Origin: Bacillus sp. MYb209
GTDB taxonomy: Bacteria > Bacillota > Bacilli > Bacillales > Bacillaceae_G
Reading direction: 5' to 3'
NCBI RefSeq assembly: GCF_002975175.1
Contig: NZ_PCNZ01000002.1
Span: forward strand, 230,230 to 294,229
Length of the DNA: 64,000 nt
This document shows positions 37,301 to 46,104 of the stretch, one piece after another. A model generated the notes under the pieces. It was not told the origin of the DNA and ran no database searches. It worked only from the letters and a program-made list of their open reading frames with translations. A program made the translations under genes and the position numbers. Every line of letters starts with the position of its first letter. Position 1 is the stretch's first letter.

Positions 37301-40300
37301 TGAAACGAATAGAAGAGAGATTACAACATGAAATTTTAATATTAGATGGTGCAATGGGAACGATGATTCAGCAAGAAGATCTAACGGCAGAAGATTTCGG
37401 AGGAGAAGAATACGAAGGTTGTAATGAATATTTAGTGAAAACAAGACCAGACGTTATTTTAAATATTCATAAAGCCTATATTGAGGCTGGCGCCGATATT
37501 ATTGAAACGAATACATTTGGCGCGACGAATATTGTATTAAGTGATTATGCATTGTCTCATTTAGATGAAGAGTTAAACGAAAGGGCAGCGTTTTTGGCGA
37601 AGCAAGCGGTTAAAGAAAGCGGGAAAGAAGTGTATGTTGCGGGAGCAATGGGACCAACAACGAAAGCAATTAGTGTTACAGGCGGTGTGACTTTTGAAGA
37701 GTTAATCGAAGCGTATACAAGGCAAGTGAGAGGGTTATTAAGAGGAGAAGTTGATGTATTGCTCGTTGAGACGAGTCAAGATATGCGTAATGTGAAAGCT
37801 GCTTACCTTGGAATTCAATCGGCGTTTGAAGAACTAAACAAAATAGTACCCATTATGATTTCCGGAACAATTGAACCGATGGGAACGACGTTAGCGGGTC
37901 AAATGATCGAAGCCTTTTATTTATCGGTAGAGCATATGAAGCCGTTATCGGTTGGATTAAACTGTGCTACTGGTCCGGAATTTATGAGGGAACATATTCG
38001 TTCTCTATCTGATTTATCGGAGTGTTATATTTCTTGTTATCCAAATGCTGGTCTTCCTGATGAAGATGGGCATTATCATGAATCTCCGGCGTCACTTGCT
38101 GAAAAAGTGAAGCGTTTTGCTGAAGAAGGATGGATTAATATTATTGGTGGTTGTTGTGGCACAACACCAGAACATATAAGTGCAATGAAATTAGCGCTTG
38201 CCTCGATTAATCCTCGTGAGCATCATGAAAGGGTTGGACATGGAATTAGTGGGCTAGAAGCGTTACAATACGATGATTCTATGAGGCCTTTATTTGTTGG
38301 AGAAAGGACGAATGTAATTGGCTCGCGTAAGTTTAAAAGATTAGTAGCAGAAGGGAAATTTGAAGAGGCTGCTGAAGTGGCAAGAGCGCAAGTGAAGAAA
38401 AATGCTCATATTATTGATATTTGTATGGCAGACCCTGATCGTGATGAAATAGAAGATATGGAAAGATTCTTGGCAGAAGTTACGAAAGTGTTAAAAGTAC
38501 CGATTATGATTGATTCAACAGATGAAAATGTTATGGCGAAAGCTCTTACTTATATTCAAGGAAAAGGTGTTATCAATTCTATTAATTTAGAGGATGGAGA
38601 AGAACGTTTTGAAAAAGTGACCCCCCTTCTTCGGAAATACGGTGCTGCGATAGTTGTAGGGACAATTGATGAAGATGGTATGGCAGTTAGTGCAGAAAGA
38701 AAGATAGAGATTGCTAAAAGAAGCTATGAATTACTAACGAAGAAGTATGGTATACGCCCATCTGATATTATTTTTGATGCGCTTGTGTTTCCTGTAGGAA
38801 CAGGTGATGAAGAATATATAGGTTCAGCGGCAGCGACTATAGAAGGAATTCGTCTTATTAAAGAAGCGTTACCAGAATGTTTAACGATTCTAGGTGTGAG
38901 TAACATATCTTTTGGTTTACCACCAGCTGGACGTGAAGTATTAAACTCTGTCTTTCTATACCATGCAACGAAAGCAGGATTAGATTATGCGATTGTTAAC
39001 ACGGAAAAATTAGAGCGCTATGCGTCAATTCCAGAGGAAGAAAAACGTCTTGCGGATGCATTATTATTTGAAACGACGAAAGAGACGTTAGAAAAATTTA
39101 CAAACTTTTATCGTGTTGCCAAAAAGAAAGAAGTCGCTACACAAGAAACGCTAACGCTTGATGAACGACTGGCAAACTATATTGTAGAAGGTACGAAGCA
39201 AGGACTACAAGAAGATTTAAGTCTCGCGCTTACAGAAGGACGAAAACCTCTGGATATTATTAATGGTCCACTTATGACAGGAATGGATGAGGTGGGGCGA
39301 TTATTTAATGGTAATGAGCTTATCGTTGCTGAAGTATTGCAAAGTGCTGAAAGTATGAAAGCTGCCGTAAGTTATCTAGAGCCACATATGGAATCTAGTG
39401 ATAGTGCAAAAAAAGGGAAAGTATTATTAGCGACTGTAAAAGGTGACGTACATGATATTGGGAAAAACCTCGTTGAAATTATTTTATCAAATAACGGATA
39501 TGAAATTATTAATTTAGGAATTAATGTTCGTTCGGATCGAATTGTTCAAGAAGTACAAGAAAAGAAACCTGATATTATTGGTCTTTCTGGTTTGTTAGTA
39601 AAATCAGCGCAACAAATGGTAACGACTGCCGAAGATTTAAAAGCGGCAAATATTGATATTCCAATTGTTGTAGGTGGTGCAGCACTAACGAGGAAATTTA
39701 CAGATAATCGTATTTCTCCATCTTATAAAGGGCTCGTATGCTATGCAAGTGATGCAATGACAGGTCTTGATATTATTAACAAATTACAAAAAGAAGAAGA
39801 ACGTGAAAAGATGAAGCAAGATAAAAAGGAACGCCATCTTCATATTGTGAAACAAGAGGAGAAAAAAGTAGAAATTCCAGCAGTTATTGAGCCGTTGCCA
39901 AAAGCAGCTGTTATGATACCAGATTCGACGAAACGAGTTGTATTACGGGATATTCCTACCCTTCATCTTGCACCGTTTTTAAATAGACAAATGTTAATTG
40001 GACACCACCTTGGGTTAAAAGGAAACGTAAAAAAACTCCTGCAAGAAGGGGATAAAAGAGCGCATGAGCTAAATGATTTAATTGATGAATTATTACAAGA
40101 AGGACAATCTTGGTTACGTCCAAAAGCGGTTTATCAATTTTTCCCGGCGCAAAGTGATGGACAAAATATAATTATATACGATCCGGAAGATCACACACGT
40201 ATCATAGAGCGATTTGAATTTCCGAGACAAGGGAAAGCACCATACCGTACTTTAGGAGATTATATACGCCCTATTGGAGATGAGATGGATTATGTCGCTT

Positions 40301-40698
40301 TCTTATCTGTTACCGTTGGGGAAGGGGTTCGGGACATTGCTGAAGAGTGGAAGGCGAAGGGTGATTATTTACGCAGTCACGCCATTCAATCGTTAGCTCT
40401 TGAATTAGCAGAAGGACTTGCTGAAAAAACACATATGCTTATTCGTGACCGCTGGGGCATTCCAGACTCACCTGAACTGACGATGGAAGAACGTTTCCGT
40501 ACGAAATATAGAGGAATACGCGTGTCATTTGGTTATCCAGCTTGTCCAGAACTTGCTGACCAAGAAAAATTATTTCGCTTAATTCATCCAGAGGAAATAG
40601 GTATTACATTAACAGAAGGATTTATGATGGAGCCAGAAGCATCTGTAACGGCTATGGTATTTTCTCACCCTGAGGCAAGATATTTTAGTGTACTATAG
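37300..40698 (+). CDS. metH: Cobalamin-dependent methionine synthase MetH
   Basis: Transfers a methyl group from 5-methyl-THF via cobalamin to homocysteine. The 1132 residues show all four modules: homocysteine binding (about 1-300; GLNCATG and GGCCGTTPEH zinc cysteines), folate/pterin binding (about 320-600; GERTNVIGSRKF), cobalamin binding (about 610-840; DVHDIGKN with the axial His), and the SAM-dependent reactivation domain (about 890-1132; RGIRVSFGYPACP). Translation is coupled to yitJ by TGATG; the ATG at 37300 is favoured over a TTG at 37297. No cobalamin riboswitch is seen. Confidence 0.97.
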   Translation: MKRIEERLQHEILILDGAMGTMIQQEDLTAEDFGGEEYEGCNEYLVKTRPDVILNIHKAYIEAGADIIETNTFGATNIVLSDYALSHLDEELNERAAFLAKQAVKESGKEVYVAGAMGPTTKAISVTGGVTFEELIEAYTRQVRGLLRGEVDVLLVETSQDMRNVKAAYLGIQSAFEELNKIVPIMISGTIEPMGTTLAGQMIEAFYLSVEHMKPLSVGLNCATGPEFMREHIRSLSDLSECYISCYPNAGLPDEDGHYHESPASLAEKVKRFAEEGWINIIGGCCGTTPEHISAMKLALASINPREHHERVGHGISGLEALQYDDSMRPLFVGERTNVIGSRKFKRLVAEGKFEEAAEVARAQVKKNAHIIDICMADPDRDEIEDMERFLAEVTKVLKVPIMIDSTDENVMAKALTYIQGKGVINSINLEDGEERFEKVTPLLRKYGAAIVVGTIDEDGMAVSAERKIEIAKRSYELLTKKYGIRPSDIIFDALVFPVGTGDEEYIGSAAATIEGIRLIKEALPECLTILGVSNISFGLPPAGREVLNSVFLYHATKAGLDYAIVNTEKLERYASIPEEEKRLADALLFETTKETLEKFTNFYRVAKKKEVATQETLTLDERLANYIVEGTKQGLQEDLSLALTEGRKPLDIINGPLMTGMDEVGRLFNGNELIVAEVLQSAESMKAAVSYLEPHMESSDSAKKGKVLLATVKGDVHDIGKNLVEIILSNNGYEIINLGINVRSDRIVQEVQEKKPDIIGLSGLLVKSAQQMVTTAEDLKAANIDIPIVVGGAALTRKFTDNRISPSYKGLVCYASDAMTGLDIINKLQKEEEREKMKQDKKERHLHIVKQEEKKVEIPAVIEPLPKAAVMIPDSTKRVVLRDIPTLHLAPFLNRQMLIGHHLGLKGNVKKLLQEGDKRAHELNDLIDELLQEGQSWLRPKAVYQFFPAQSDGQNIIIYDPEDHTRIIERFEFPRQGKAPYRTLGDYIRPIGDEMDYVAFLSVTVGEGVRDIAEEWKAKGDYLRSHAIQSLALELAEGLAEKTHMLIRDRWGIPDSPELTMEERFRTKYRGIRVSFGYPACPELADQEKLFRLIHPEEIGITLTEGFMMEPEASVTAMVFSHPEARYFSVL

Positions 40699-40716
40699 TG
40701 TAGAAGGGGGAGACGT

Positions 40717-41775
40717 ATGAAAAAAATAGTCTTTACAGGTGGCGGTTCGGCAGGACATGTAACACCTAATTTAGCAATTATTCCACATTTACAAAAGCAG
40801 AACTGGGATATCTCTTATATTGGTTCTCATCAAGGGATTGAGAAAACGATTATAGAAAAAGAAGGAATTCCGTACCATAGTATTGCAAGCGGAAAGCTAC
40901 GTCGTTATTTTGATTTAAAAAATATAAAAGATCCTTTTCTCGTGATGAAGGGTGTTATGGATGCGTACGTAACAATTCGTAAACTAAAACCGGATGTTAT
41001 TTTTTCCAAAGGTGGTTTCGTATCTGTACCAGTCGTAATTGGAGGATGGTTAAACAGGGTGCCAGTTTTGCTACATGAATCTGATATGACACCTGGACTA
41101 GCAAATAAAATTGCGCTCCGTTTTGCCTCGAAAATATTTGTTACATTTGAAGAAGCTGCGAAGCACTTACCGAAAGAGAAAGTATTATATACAGGATCAC
41201 CAGTACGTGAAGAAGTACTAAGAGGAAATCTTGAAAAAGGTTTAAAGTTTCTAGGGTTTTCCCGTAAGAAATCAGTTATTACTGTTATGGGAGGAAGTTT
41301 AGGAGCAAAGAAAATTAATGAAACTGTTCGATCGGCACTTCCAGATCTTCTGAAAAATTATCAAATTGTGCATCTTTGCGGAAAAGGGAATCTTGATGAA
41401 TCCTTACAAAATAAAGAAGGATATAGACAATTTGAATATGTACATGGAGAGTTGCCGGATATATTAGCAGCAACAGATTTTGTTATTTCACGTGCGGGAT
41501 CCAATGCGATTTTTGAATTTTTAACAATGCAAAAGCCGATGGTTTTAATTCCGTTATCGAAATTTGCAAGTCGTGGAGATCAAATTTTAAATGCTGAATC
41601 TTTTGAAAGACAAGGGTATGCATCGGTATTATATGAAGAGGATGTAACGGTGAACTCGCTTATAAAGCATATAGAAGAGCTATATAGTAATAATGAGACG
41701 TATAAAACAGCATTAAAAAAATATAATGGAAAAGAAGCGATTAAAACTATCATTCAACATATTTCAGAGGCATGA
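40717..41775 (+). CDS. murG: MurG-like UDP-GlcNAc : lipid I transferase (second copy)
   Basis: Membrane-associated glycosyltransferase that adds GlcNAc to lipid I to form lipid II. The 352 residues have the N-terminal glycine loop [11 protein letters not shown] (residues 8-18), [23 protein letters not shown] and the UDP-GlcNAc site [12 protein letters not shown] with [11 protein letters not shown]. The normal murG sits in the dcw cluster, so this is probably the extra copy known from the B. cereus group. AGAAGGGGGAGACGT precedes the ATG, 18 bp after metH without a terminator, so it could be read from the S-box transcript. Confidence 0.9.
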   Translation: MKKIVFTGGGSAGHVTPNLAIIPHLQKQNWDISYIGSHQGIEKTIIEKEGIPYHSIASGKLRRYFDLKNIKDPFLVMKGVMDAYVTIRKLKPDVIFSKGGFVSVPVVIGGWLNRVPVLLHESDMTPGLANKIALRFASKIFVTFEEAAKHLPKEKVLYTGSPVREEVLRGNLEKGLKFLGFSRKKSVITVMGGSLGAKKINETVRSALPDLLKNYQIVHLCGKGNLDESLQNKEGYRQFEYVHGELPDILAATDFVISRAGSNAIFEFLTMQKPMVLIPLSKFASRGDQILNAESFERQGYASVLYEEDVTVNSLIKHIEELYSNNETYKTALKKYNGKEAIKTIIQHISEA

Positions 41776-41796
41776 TTATACAATCATGTCTTTTTT
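41771..41796 (+). terminator. Terminator after the MurG-like gene
   Basis: CATGATT-ATAC-AATCATG followed by TCTTTTTT; the left arm includes the stop codon. Confidence 0.8.
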
Positions 41797-41909
41797 AATA
41801 GGATGAAAGATTCCAAGAATTGATATTTTTATGTTACAATAACAAATGGTTAATAGGGAAATTCCAATTGATTAAGCGTGAAAATACGAATGGATTAGGA
41901 GTGACTGTG

Positions 41910-42131
41910 TTGGAGCTAAGTCTCTATGAAAATACTGCACTTATTATATGCTTTGTGTTGTACGTTGGCAGTGTTATTGTTTATATTTCACGGAAATTTT
42001 CACAAGAACGAGAGCTTGAAAAATCAGAAATAACAGCTGAACTAGAAATGTTAGCTGATGAAAGTTATAAAAAGCAAAAAATAAAAGAAGACCATGAAGC
42101 ATCCCATCATTTAAACGCAAATAAGTTCTAA
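41910..42131 (+). CDS. Small single-pass membrane protein
   Basis: Not recognised. The 73 residues begin with a membrane segment (about residues 8-24, TALIICFVLYVGSVIVYI) followed by a highly charged tail (SRKFSQERELEKSEIT...). TTG at 41910 is chosen as start because GGAG lies 8 bases upstream; GTG at 41907 is possible. A longer frame from 41820 begins in non-coding-looking sequence. Confidence 0.6.
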   Translation: MELSLYENTALIICFVLYVGSVIVYISRKFSQERELEKSEITAELEMLADESYKKQKIKEDHEASHHLNANKF

Positions 42132-42132
42132 A

Positions 42133-42160
42133 GATGGGTTTTTTTTGAAAAAATCCCATT
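42133..42160 (+). terminator. Weak hairpin, possible terminator
   Basis: GATGGGTTTTTTT and AAAAAATCCCAT can pair; the stem is AT-rich. Confidence 0.35.
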
Positions 42161-42208
42161 AACGCTAAAAAAGGAGTTTCCCCATACATATTTAAGGAGT
42201 GGATATAA

Positions 42209-42586
42209 ATGAAGTTTTATATTGCTTCGGGATTTCAAAATAAACATCTTGTACGTTTCGTTTCAAGCCAGTTGAAAGAAGTGGGATGGCAGCATACATA
42301 TGATTGGACGAAAAATGAAAGAGCAACCAATAGAGAACAATTGCAAAAGATTGGTGAAGAAGAACAAAAGGCGATACGAGAAGCTGATGTCTTCTTACTC
42401 ATACTAGAGGGTGGGAATGGAAGTCATACAGAGTTAGGGATGGCAATTGCTTTAGAAAAGAAAATTTATATATATCACAAGGACAATGAATTGCAAACTA
42501 CGTTTTACCATTTACAAGAAGTTGATGTTTTTGAAGGAGAAATTGAGGGGCTTGTCTCATATATATTGAATAAAGTGGAATGTTAG
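42209..42586 (+). CDS. Nucleoside 2-deoxyribosyltransferase-like protein
   Basis: The 125 residues resemble the nucleoside 2-deoxyribosyltransferase (PF05014-type) fold: FYIASGFQNK at the N-terminus, an acidic residue in ADVFLLILEGG, and the catalytic glutamate region GSHTELGMAIAL (about residues 73-84). Substrate unknown; could exchange bases on deoxynucleosides or hydrolyse nucleotides. AAGGAGTGGATATAA precedes the ATG. No adjacent gene of nucleotide metabolism. Confidence 0.7.
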   Translation: MKFYIASGFQNKHLVRFVSSQLKEVGWQHTYDWTKNERATNREQLQKIGEEEQKAIREADVFLLILEGGNGSHTELGMAIALEKKIYIYHKDNELQTTFYHLQEVDVFEGEIEGLVSYILNKVEC

Positions 42587-42693
42587 ACGTGGGAATGTAG
42601 CCAGAAATATTTCTTGCAAAAAAGAGTGAAGGTTACCATTAGTCTATTTTGGGCACAGTTATTATAAGTAAAGTATATAAAGGAGTTATACAT

Positions 42694-43182
42694 ATGAAAT
42701 TAGAAAATGGATGGGAAACAAGTTTTTTAGAAGTTGTACAAAACAGTGAATTTAAGAAAGATGCAATTCTTAGTCAATTGCTTTTTGCGGATAGTGAAGA
42801 AGTAGAAGAGCTTGTTGATGATTACGGTTATGAAGAGATTATTGAACGTGAACATGATGATGAGTTAGCAGGAATTTTAGGAGAAGAACTTTTTAGTGAG
42901 ATGGAGCGAAACGTATTCTTATCTTCACAGCCAGAAGAAAAACTTATTTCATTCGTAAATGGATTAGGTTTTCATGTGTTAGATTGGATCGTGCTTCTTG
43001 AAACAGAATTTGGCATTGATAGCGCAAATTTCACATCGGATGCAGTGAAAATGTTAGAAAAGCGTTTTAGACAGTTCCCATATATAGAAGAGAAGACAAT
43101 TTTTGATATGACGTTTGGAGAAGCAATGGATGTATTAGAGTCTGTAACAGGTTTGCATTTAAAAGAAAAGATGGGTGTTTAA
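42694..43182 (+). CDS. Acidic hypothetical protein
   Basis: Not recognised. The 162 residues are acidic and mostly helical, with a Glu/Asp-rich stretch (DSEEVEELVDDYGYEEI, about residues 32-48) and no membrane segment or catalytic motif. AAAGGAGTTATACAT precedes the ATG at 42694; the frame to 42649 has no ribosome site. Ends at a bidirectional terminator. Confidence 0.75.
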   Translation: MKLENGWETSFLEVVQNSEFKKDAILSQLLFADSEEVEELVDDYGYEEIIEREHDDELAGILGEELFSEMERNVFLSSQPEEKLISFVNGLGFHVLDWIVLLETEFGIDSANFTSDAVKMLEKRFRQFPYIEEKTIFDMTFGEAMDVLESVTGLHLKEKMGV

Positions 43183-43217
43183 AAAAAGAACGTGATAGCT
43201 TCACGTTCTTTTTTTTT
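43181..43217. terminator. Bidirectional terminator
   Basis: AAAAAAAGAACGTGA-TAGCT-TCACGTTCTTTTTTTT between convergent genes. Confidence 0.92.
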
Positions 43218-43527
43218 ACATAATAATAATTTTATCATCTAGCTTTGTTTGTCCAGTAAGAAGTGCATTTAAATACTCTACTTTTCGTATGCAAGCTTGT
43301 ATATGTCTTTCAACCTCTTGTAACTCTGCTTGGTGATGCGTTTCAATTGGATGAATTTGTACGTTGAATTTTTCGAATTGACTACTATATGTTATTTCTG
43401 CATAGCCGTTCATAATATCGGTTTCGTTATGAAATAAAAATTGCTTCGTTTCTTCACAGAATGATACATCCTGAAAGCCATATACTTTTAATGCTTCAAT
43501 TACTTTTTTAATCATTTTTGTATTCAT
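43216..43527 (-). CDS. Hypothetical protein
   Basis: Not recognised. The 103 residues are soluble; the N-terminal part (MNTKMIKKVIEALKVYGF) is helical and the middle looks like beta strands (KQFLFHN, YAEITYSSQF, FNVQIHP), with a C-terminal helix. AAAGAGGGTTAAAAA precedes the ATG. Faces away from a cre-like site 56 bases upstream. Confidence 0.7.
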   Translation of the reverse strand: MNTKMIKKVIEALKVYGFQDVSFCEETKQFLFHNETDIMNGYAEITYSSQFEKFNVQIHPIETHHQAELQEVERHIQACIRKVEYLNALLTGQTKLDDKIIIM

Positions 43528-43582
43528 TTTTTAACCCTCTTTACGAAGTTCTACTTATATATTATAACATAAAAAATTACGT

Positions 43583-43596
43583 AGAAAGCGCTTCCA
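43583..43596. promoter_or_regulatory. cre-like site (CcpA)
   Basis: AGAAAGCGCTTCCA matches TGWAARCGNTTNCA at 13 of 14 positions. It lies in the divergent region between the genes starting at 43527 (-) and 43780 (+). Confidence 0.6.
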
Positions 43597-43779
43597 AGTG
43601 TATTTTATTATAAACTTTACGTTTCAATCATAAAAATGAAACAAAGAAAAAATAATTGTAAAGAAGGAAGGACTCTTTTATTGTTTCGTCATATATATAG
43701 AGAAATAGTGCAATGAAAGGAAATTTTCCGAGGTGGAGATTGTATTTCCAATTTGAGCGCAGTAAAAGAGGTGAGAATC

Positions 43780-43995
43780 TTGAACTTTGATATTGTAGGA
43801 CAAAAAGCATATATAAAAGATGGGCCGCATCGGAACCGAATTGGAACTGTAAAGAAAAATGAAAAACAATTAGAAACCCACTTTGCTATTGTAATTGGGG
43901 AACAAAGTATTGCTGTAGAGCTAAAGGATATCGTGTTAGTTGGAGTAGATGTAGGACAATTTCATAAATGGTGCGAGCAAAATGGTTATTTGTAA
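43780..43995 (+). CDS. Small KOW-like protein
   Basis: Function unknown. The 71 residues contain AYIKDGPHRNRIGTVKK (about residues 9-25), which looks like the KOW motif of NusG and ribosomal proteins (Lys-Asp-Gly-Pro ... Gly-x-Val), followed by strands suited to a small SH3-like barrel. The TTG at 43780 follows AGAGGTGAGAATC and gives a compact protein; a TTG at 43753 is further from any ribosome site. A terminator follows at 44029. Confidence 0.6.
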   Translation: MNFDIVGQKAYIKDGPHRNRIGTVKKNEKQLETHFAIVIGEQSIAVELKDIVLVGVDVGQFHKWCEQNGYL

Positions 43996-44028
43996 AAGGA
44001 CGGGCTTTGAGATAATGAAATATATTTG

Positions 44029-44064
44029 AGAAAAAGAGAATATGTTATTGTATTCTCTTTTTCC
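44029..44064 (+). terminator. Terminator of the KOW-like gene
   Basis: GAAAAAGAGAATA / TATTCTCTTTTTC stem with an 8-base loop. Confidence 0.75.
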
Positions 44065-44082
44065 ATGTTTAAGGAGTCGGAA

Positions 44083-44148
44083 ATGAAGTATAAAGAACAA
44101 GAGTTTACATTGGAGTTAAAAGAGCAACTAGAAGAATACTTAGCGTGA
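44083..44148 (+). CDS. Possible 21-residue peptide
   Basis: MKYKEQEFTLELKEQLEEYL plus Ala, an amphipathic acidic helix. AAGGAG lies 6 bases before the ATG, an ideal ribosome site, and a strong terminator lies 45 bases after the stop. May be a genuine small protein or the start of a truncated gene. Confidence 0.45.
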   Translation: MKYKEQEFTLELKEQLEEYLA

Positions 44149-44187
44149 TAACTTTCAAAGTAAGATGTATAGAGATGGAATATAATG

Positions 44188-44228
44188 AAAAAGACGCTAA
44201 CAGTTTATTATGTTAGCGTCCTTTTTTA
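44188..44228. terminator. Bidirectional terminator next to tcyP
   Basis: GACGCTAACA-8-TGTTAGCGTC, with A's to the left and C plus T6 to the right. Confidence 0.9.
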
Positions 44229-45623
44229 TTATGAAGCAATTTCCCCAGTTTTTACATCGTCTTGATTGTACGTATCTTGATCTAATTCACCAAGCCATTT
44301 ACTAGAAATAAGACCAGCTGTCATAGAACCACTTACGTTAAGAGCTGTACGGCCCATATCGATTAATGGCTCAACCGATATAACAAGAGCGACAATGCCG
44401 ATTGGTAAGTTCATTGTAGATAGTACGATTAACGCTGCGAATGTTGCACCGCCACCAACGCCGGCAACACCGAATGAGCTAATAGCAACGACAGCGATTA
44501 AAGTTAAAATAAATTGTGGTTGTAATGGATCAATTCCTACAGTTGGAGCGACCATCATTGCAAGCATTGCTGGATAAATACCTGCGCAACCGTTTTGACC
44601 GATAGATACCCCGAATGAAGCTGCAAAGTTTGCGATACCCTCGGAAATACCAAGTTTTTCTTTTTGAGCTTCAATGTTTAATGGCATTGCACCAGCGCTA
44701 GAGCGAGAAGTGAAGGCAAATGTTAATACCGGGAACACCTTTTTCAAATATTGAATTGGATTTAAACCAGATAGAGCAATTAATAATAAGTGAATAACGA
44801 ACATTACGATAAGTGCTACGTAAGACGCTAACACGAAGTTACCAAGTTTTAAAATAGCGTTAATATCGCTACCAGCAACTGTCTTTGCCATAAGAGCTAA
44901 TACGCCGTATGGAGTAAGACGTAAAATTAATGTTACCATGCGCATTACGATTGCATACACAGCATCAAGCATCTTCTTAAATAGCTCTGCTTGTTCTGGA
45001 TATTTTCGTTTTACACCGATAAAGGCGATACCGATAAAGGCTGCAAATATTACAACAGAAATTGTTGATGTTGGCCGAGCGCCTGTTAAATCAAGAAACG
45101 GATTTGTAGGCAACAATTCTAATAATTTGTCTGGAATTGTTGTCTTTTCGATAGAAGTAAATCTTTCTTCAACTAGCTTCAGACGAGCAGATTCTGCATC
45201 ACCTTGTTGTAAACCTGTTGCTGATACATCAAATCCTGCGCTTGCAGCTATACCGACAGCTGCGGCAATTCCTGTAGTAAGAATTAAAATTCCGATAATA
45301 AGACCACTGATTTTACCAAGATTTTTCGTTAACTGTAATTTTGTAAATGCTGAAATAATAGATACTAAAATAAGTGGCATAACAATCATTTGAAGTAATT
45401 TTACATAACCGTTACCAATTAAACTAAACCAGTTATTTGATTCGATAATTACTTTAGAAGTAGGCTCATAAATAAATTGTAATATAAGACCGAATATAAT
45501 TCCGACTCCTAAAGCAGTAAATACACGTTTATTAAAAGATACATGCTTACGTTGCATATAATATAATACGCCAACTAAAATGAGCATGACGGCAACGTTA
45601 ATTCCGACAAGCAGTGTATTCAT
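44229..45623 (-). CDS. tcyP: L-cystine symporter TcyP (dicarboxylate/amino acid : cation symporter)
   Basis: Sodium- or proton-coupled carrier of the DAACS family. The 464 residues match B. subtilis TcyP (463): about eight to ten membrane segments, the serine-rich re-entrant loop TFAFTSRSSAGAMPLN and the conserved SIGQNGCAGIYPAMLA near residue 355. MNTLLVGINV at 45623 follows GGGGGAATTACC; the longer frame to 45671 has no ribosome site. Cystine import feeds the transsulphuration genes 10 kb away, although no S-box is visible before this gene. Confidence 0.92.
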   Translation of the reverse strand: MNTLLVGINVAVMLILVGVLYYMQRKHVSFNKRVFTALGVGIIFGLILQFIYEPTSKVIIESNNWFSLIGNGYVKLLQMIVMPLILVSIISAFTKLQLTKNLGKISGLIIGILILTTGIAAAVGIAASAGFDVSATGLQQGDAESARLKLVEERFTSIEKTTIPDKLLELLPTNPFLDLTGARPTSTISVVIFAAFIGIAFIGVKRKYPEQAELFKKMLDAVYAIVMRMVTLILRLTPYGVLALMAKTVAGSDINAILKLGNFVLASYVALIVMFVIHLLLIALSGLNPIQYLKKVFPVLTFAFTSRSSAGAMPLNIEAQKEKLGISEGIANFAASFGVSIGQNGCAGIYPAMLAMMVAPTVGIDPLQPQFILTLIAVVAISSFGVAGVGGGATFAALIVLSTMNLPIGIVALVISVEPLIDMGRTALNVSGSMTAGLISSKWLGELDQDTYNQDDVKTGEIAS

Positions 45624-45702
45624 GGTAATTCCCCCTAATTCCAATGTGTTATATAGAATATAAGGTAACAAAACCTATAAGTCAACTAGGAAATCGCGGA
45701 AT

Positions 45703-45733
45703 TAAAAAAAAGATGGCAAATTGCCATCTTTTA
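45703..45733 (-). terminator. Terminator of the DUF2626 gene
   Basis: AAAAGATGGCA / TGCCATCTTTT stem, U tract on the minus strand; it includes the stop codon. Confidence 0.82.
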
Positions 45734-45973
45734 ATGTCCAGCTCCAGGGACAAGTAAAAATGTTGTGTACCATGTAAATCCGATGAAGAAAACGGTTAAA
45801 TATGCCCCGAATACGTATATATACATACGCTCTGTTAATTTTAAATAGCTTAAAAGTACGAAGAAACCTGTTTGTCCTAAAAATAGTAGTGCTGCTGAAT
45901 TCATATCCCCTACGTAAAACATAACCGAGAAAATTCCAGTCCAAAAGCCGAGAACGCGAAACATGCGCTCCAT
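45731..45973 (-). CDS. DUF2626 small membrane protein (YqgY-like)
   Basis: An 80-residue protein with three hydrophobic segments (about residues 5-20, 27-44 and 52-74), beginning MERMFRVLGFWTGIFSVMFY and ending LLVPGAGH. Matches DUF2626 proteins such as B. subtilis YqgY by size and gene neighbourhood. GGAGGGAGATGGC precedes the ATG. Function unknown. A longer overlapping frame in another register (45702-46016) is a shadow. Confidence 0.85.
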   Translation of the reverse strand: MERMFRVLGFWTGIFSVMFYVGDMNSAALLFLGQTGFFVLLSYLKLTERMYIYVFGAYLTVFFIGFTWYTTFLLVPGAGH

Positions 45974-46059
45974 GCCATCTCCCTCCTTTTCTAAAAAAAG
46001 TAAAACCTCTTTTCATTATAGTTTATTTTTCTAACTATTGTAAATATTCATTCACATAA

Positions 46060-46094
46060 AAGAAAGAAGCCAATTATAATATTGACTTCTTCTT
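46060..46094 (-). terminator. Terminator of the SufR-like gene
   Basis: AAGAAGCCAAT-TATAAT-ATTGACTTCTT stem with one mismatch. Confidence 0.75.
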
Positions 46095-46104
46095 AGTTGA
46101 AAAA

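Noticed and set aside
45702-46016. 104-residue minus-strand frame overlapping the DUF2626 gene
   Set aside because: It is in another register, has no ribosome site, and the overlapping 80-residue frame matches a known family with a strong one.
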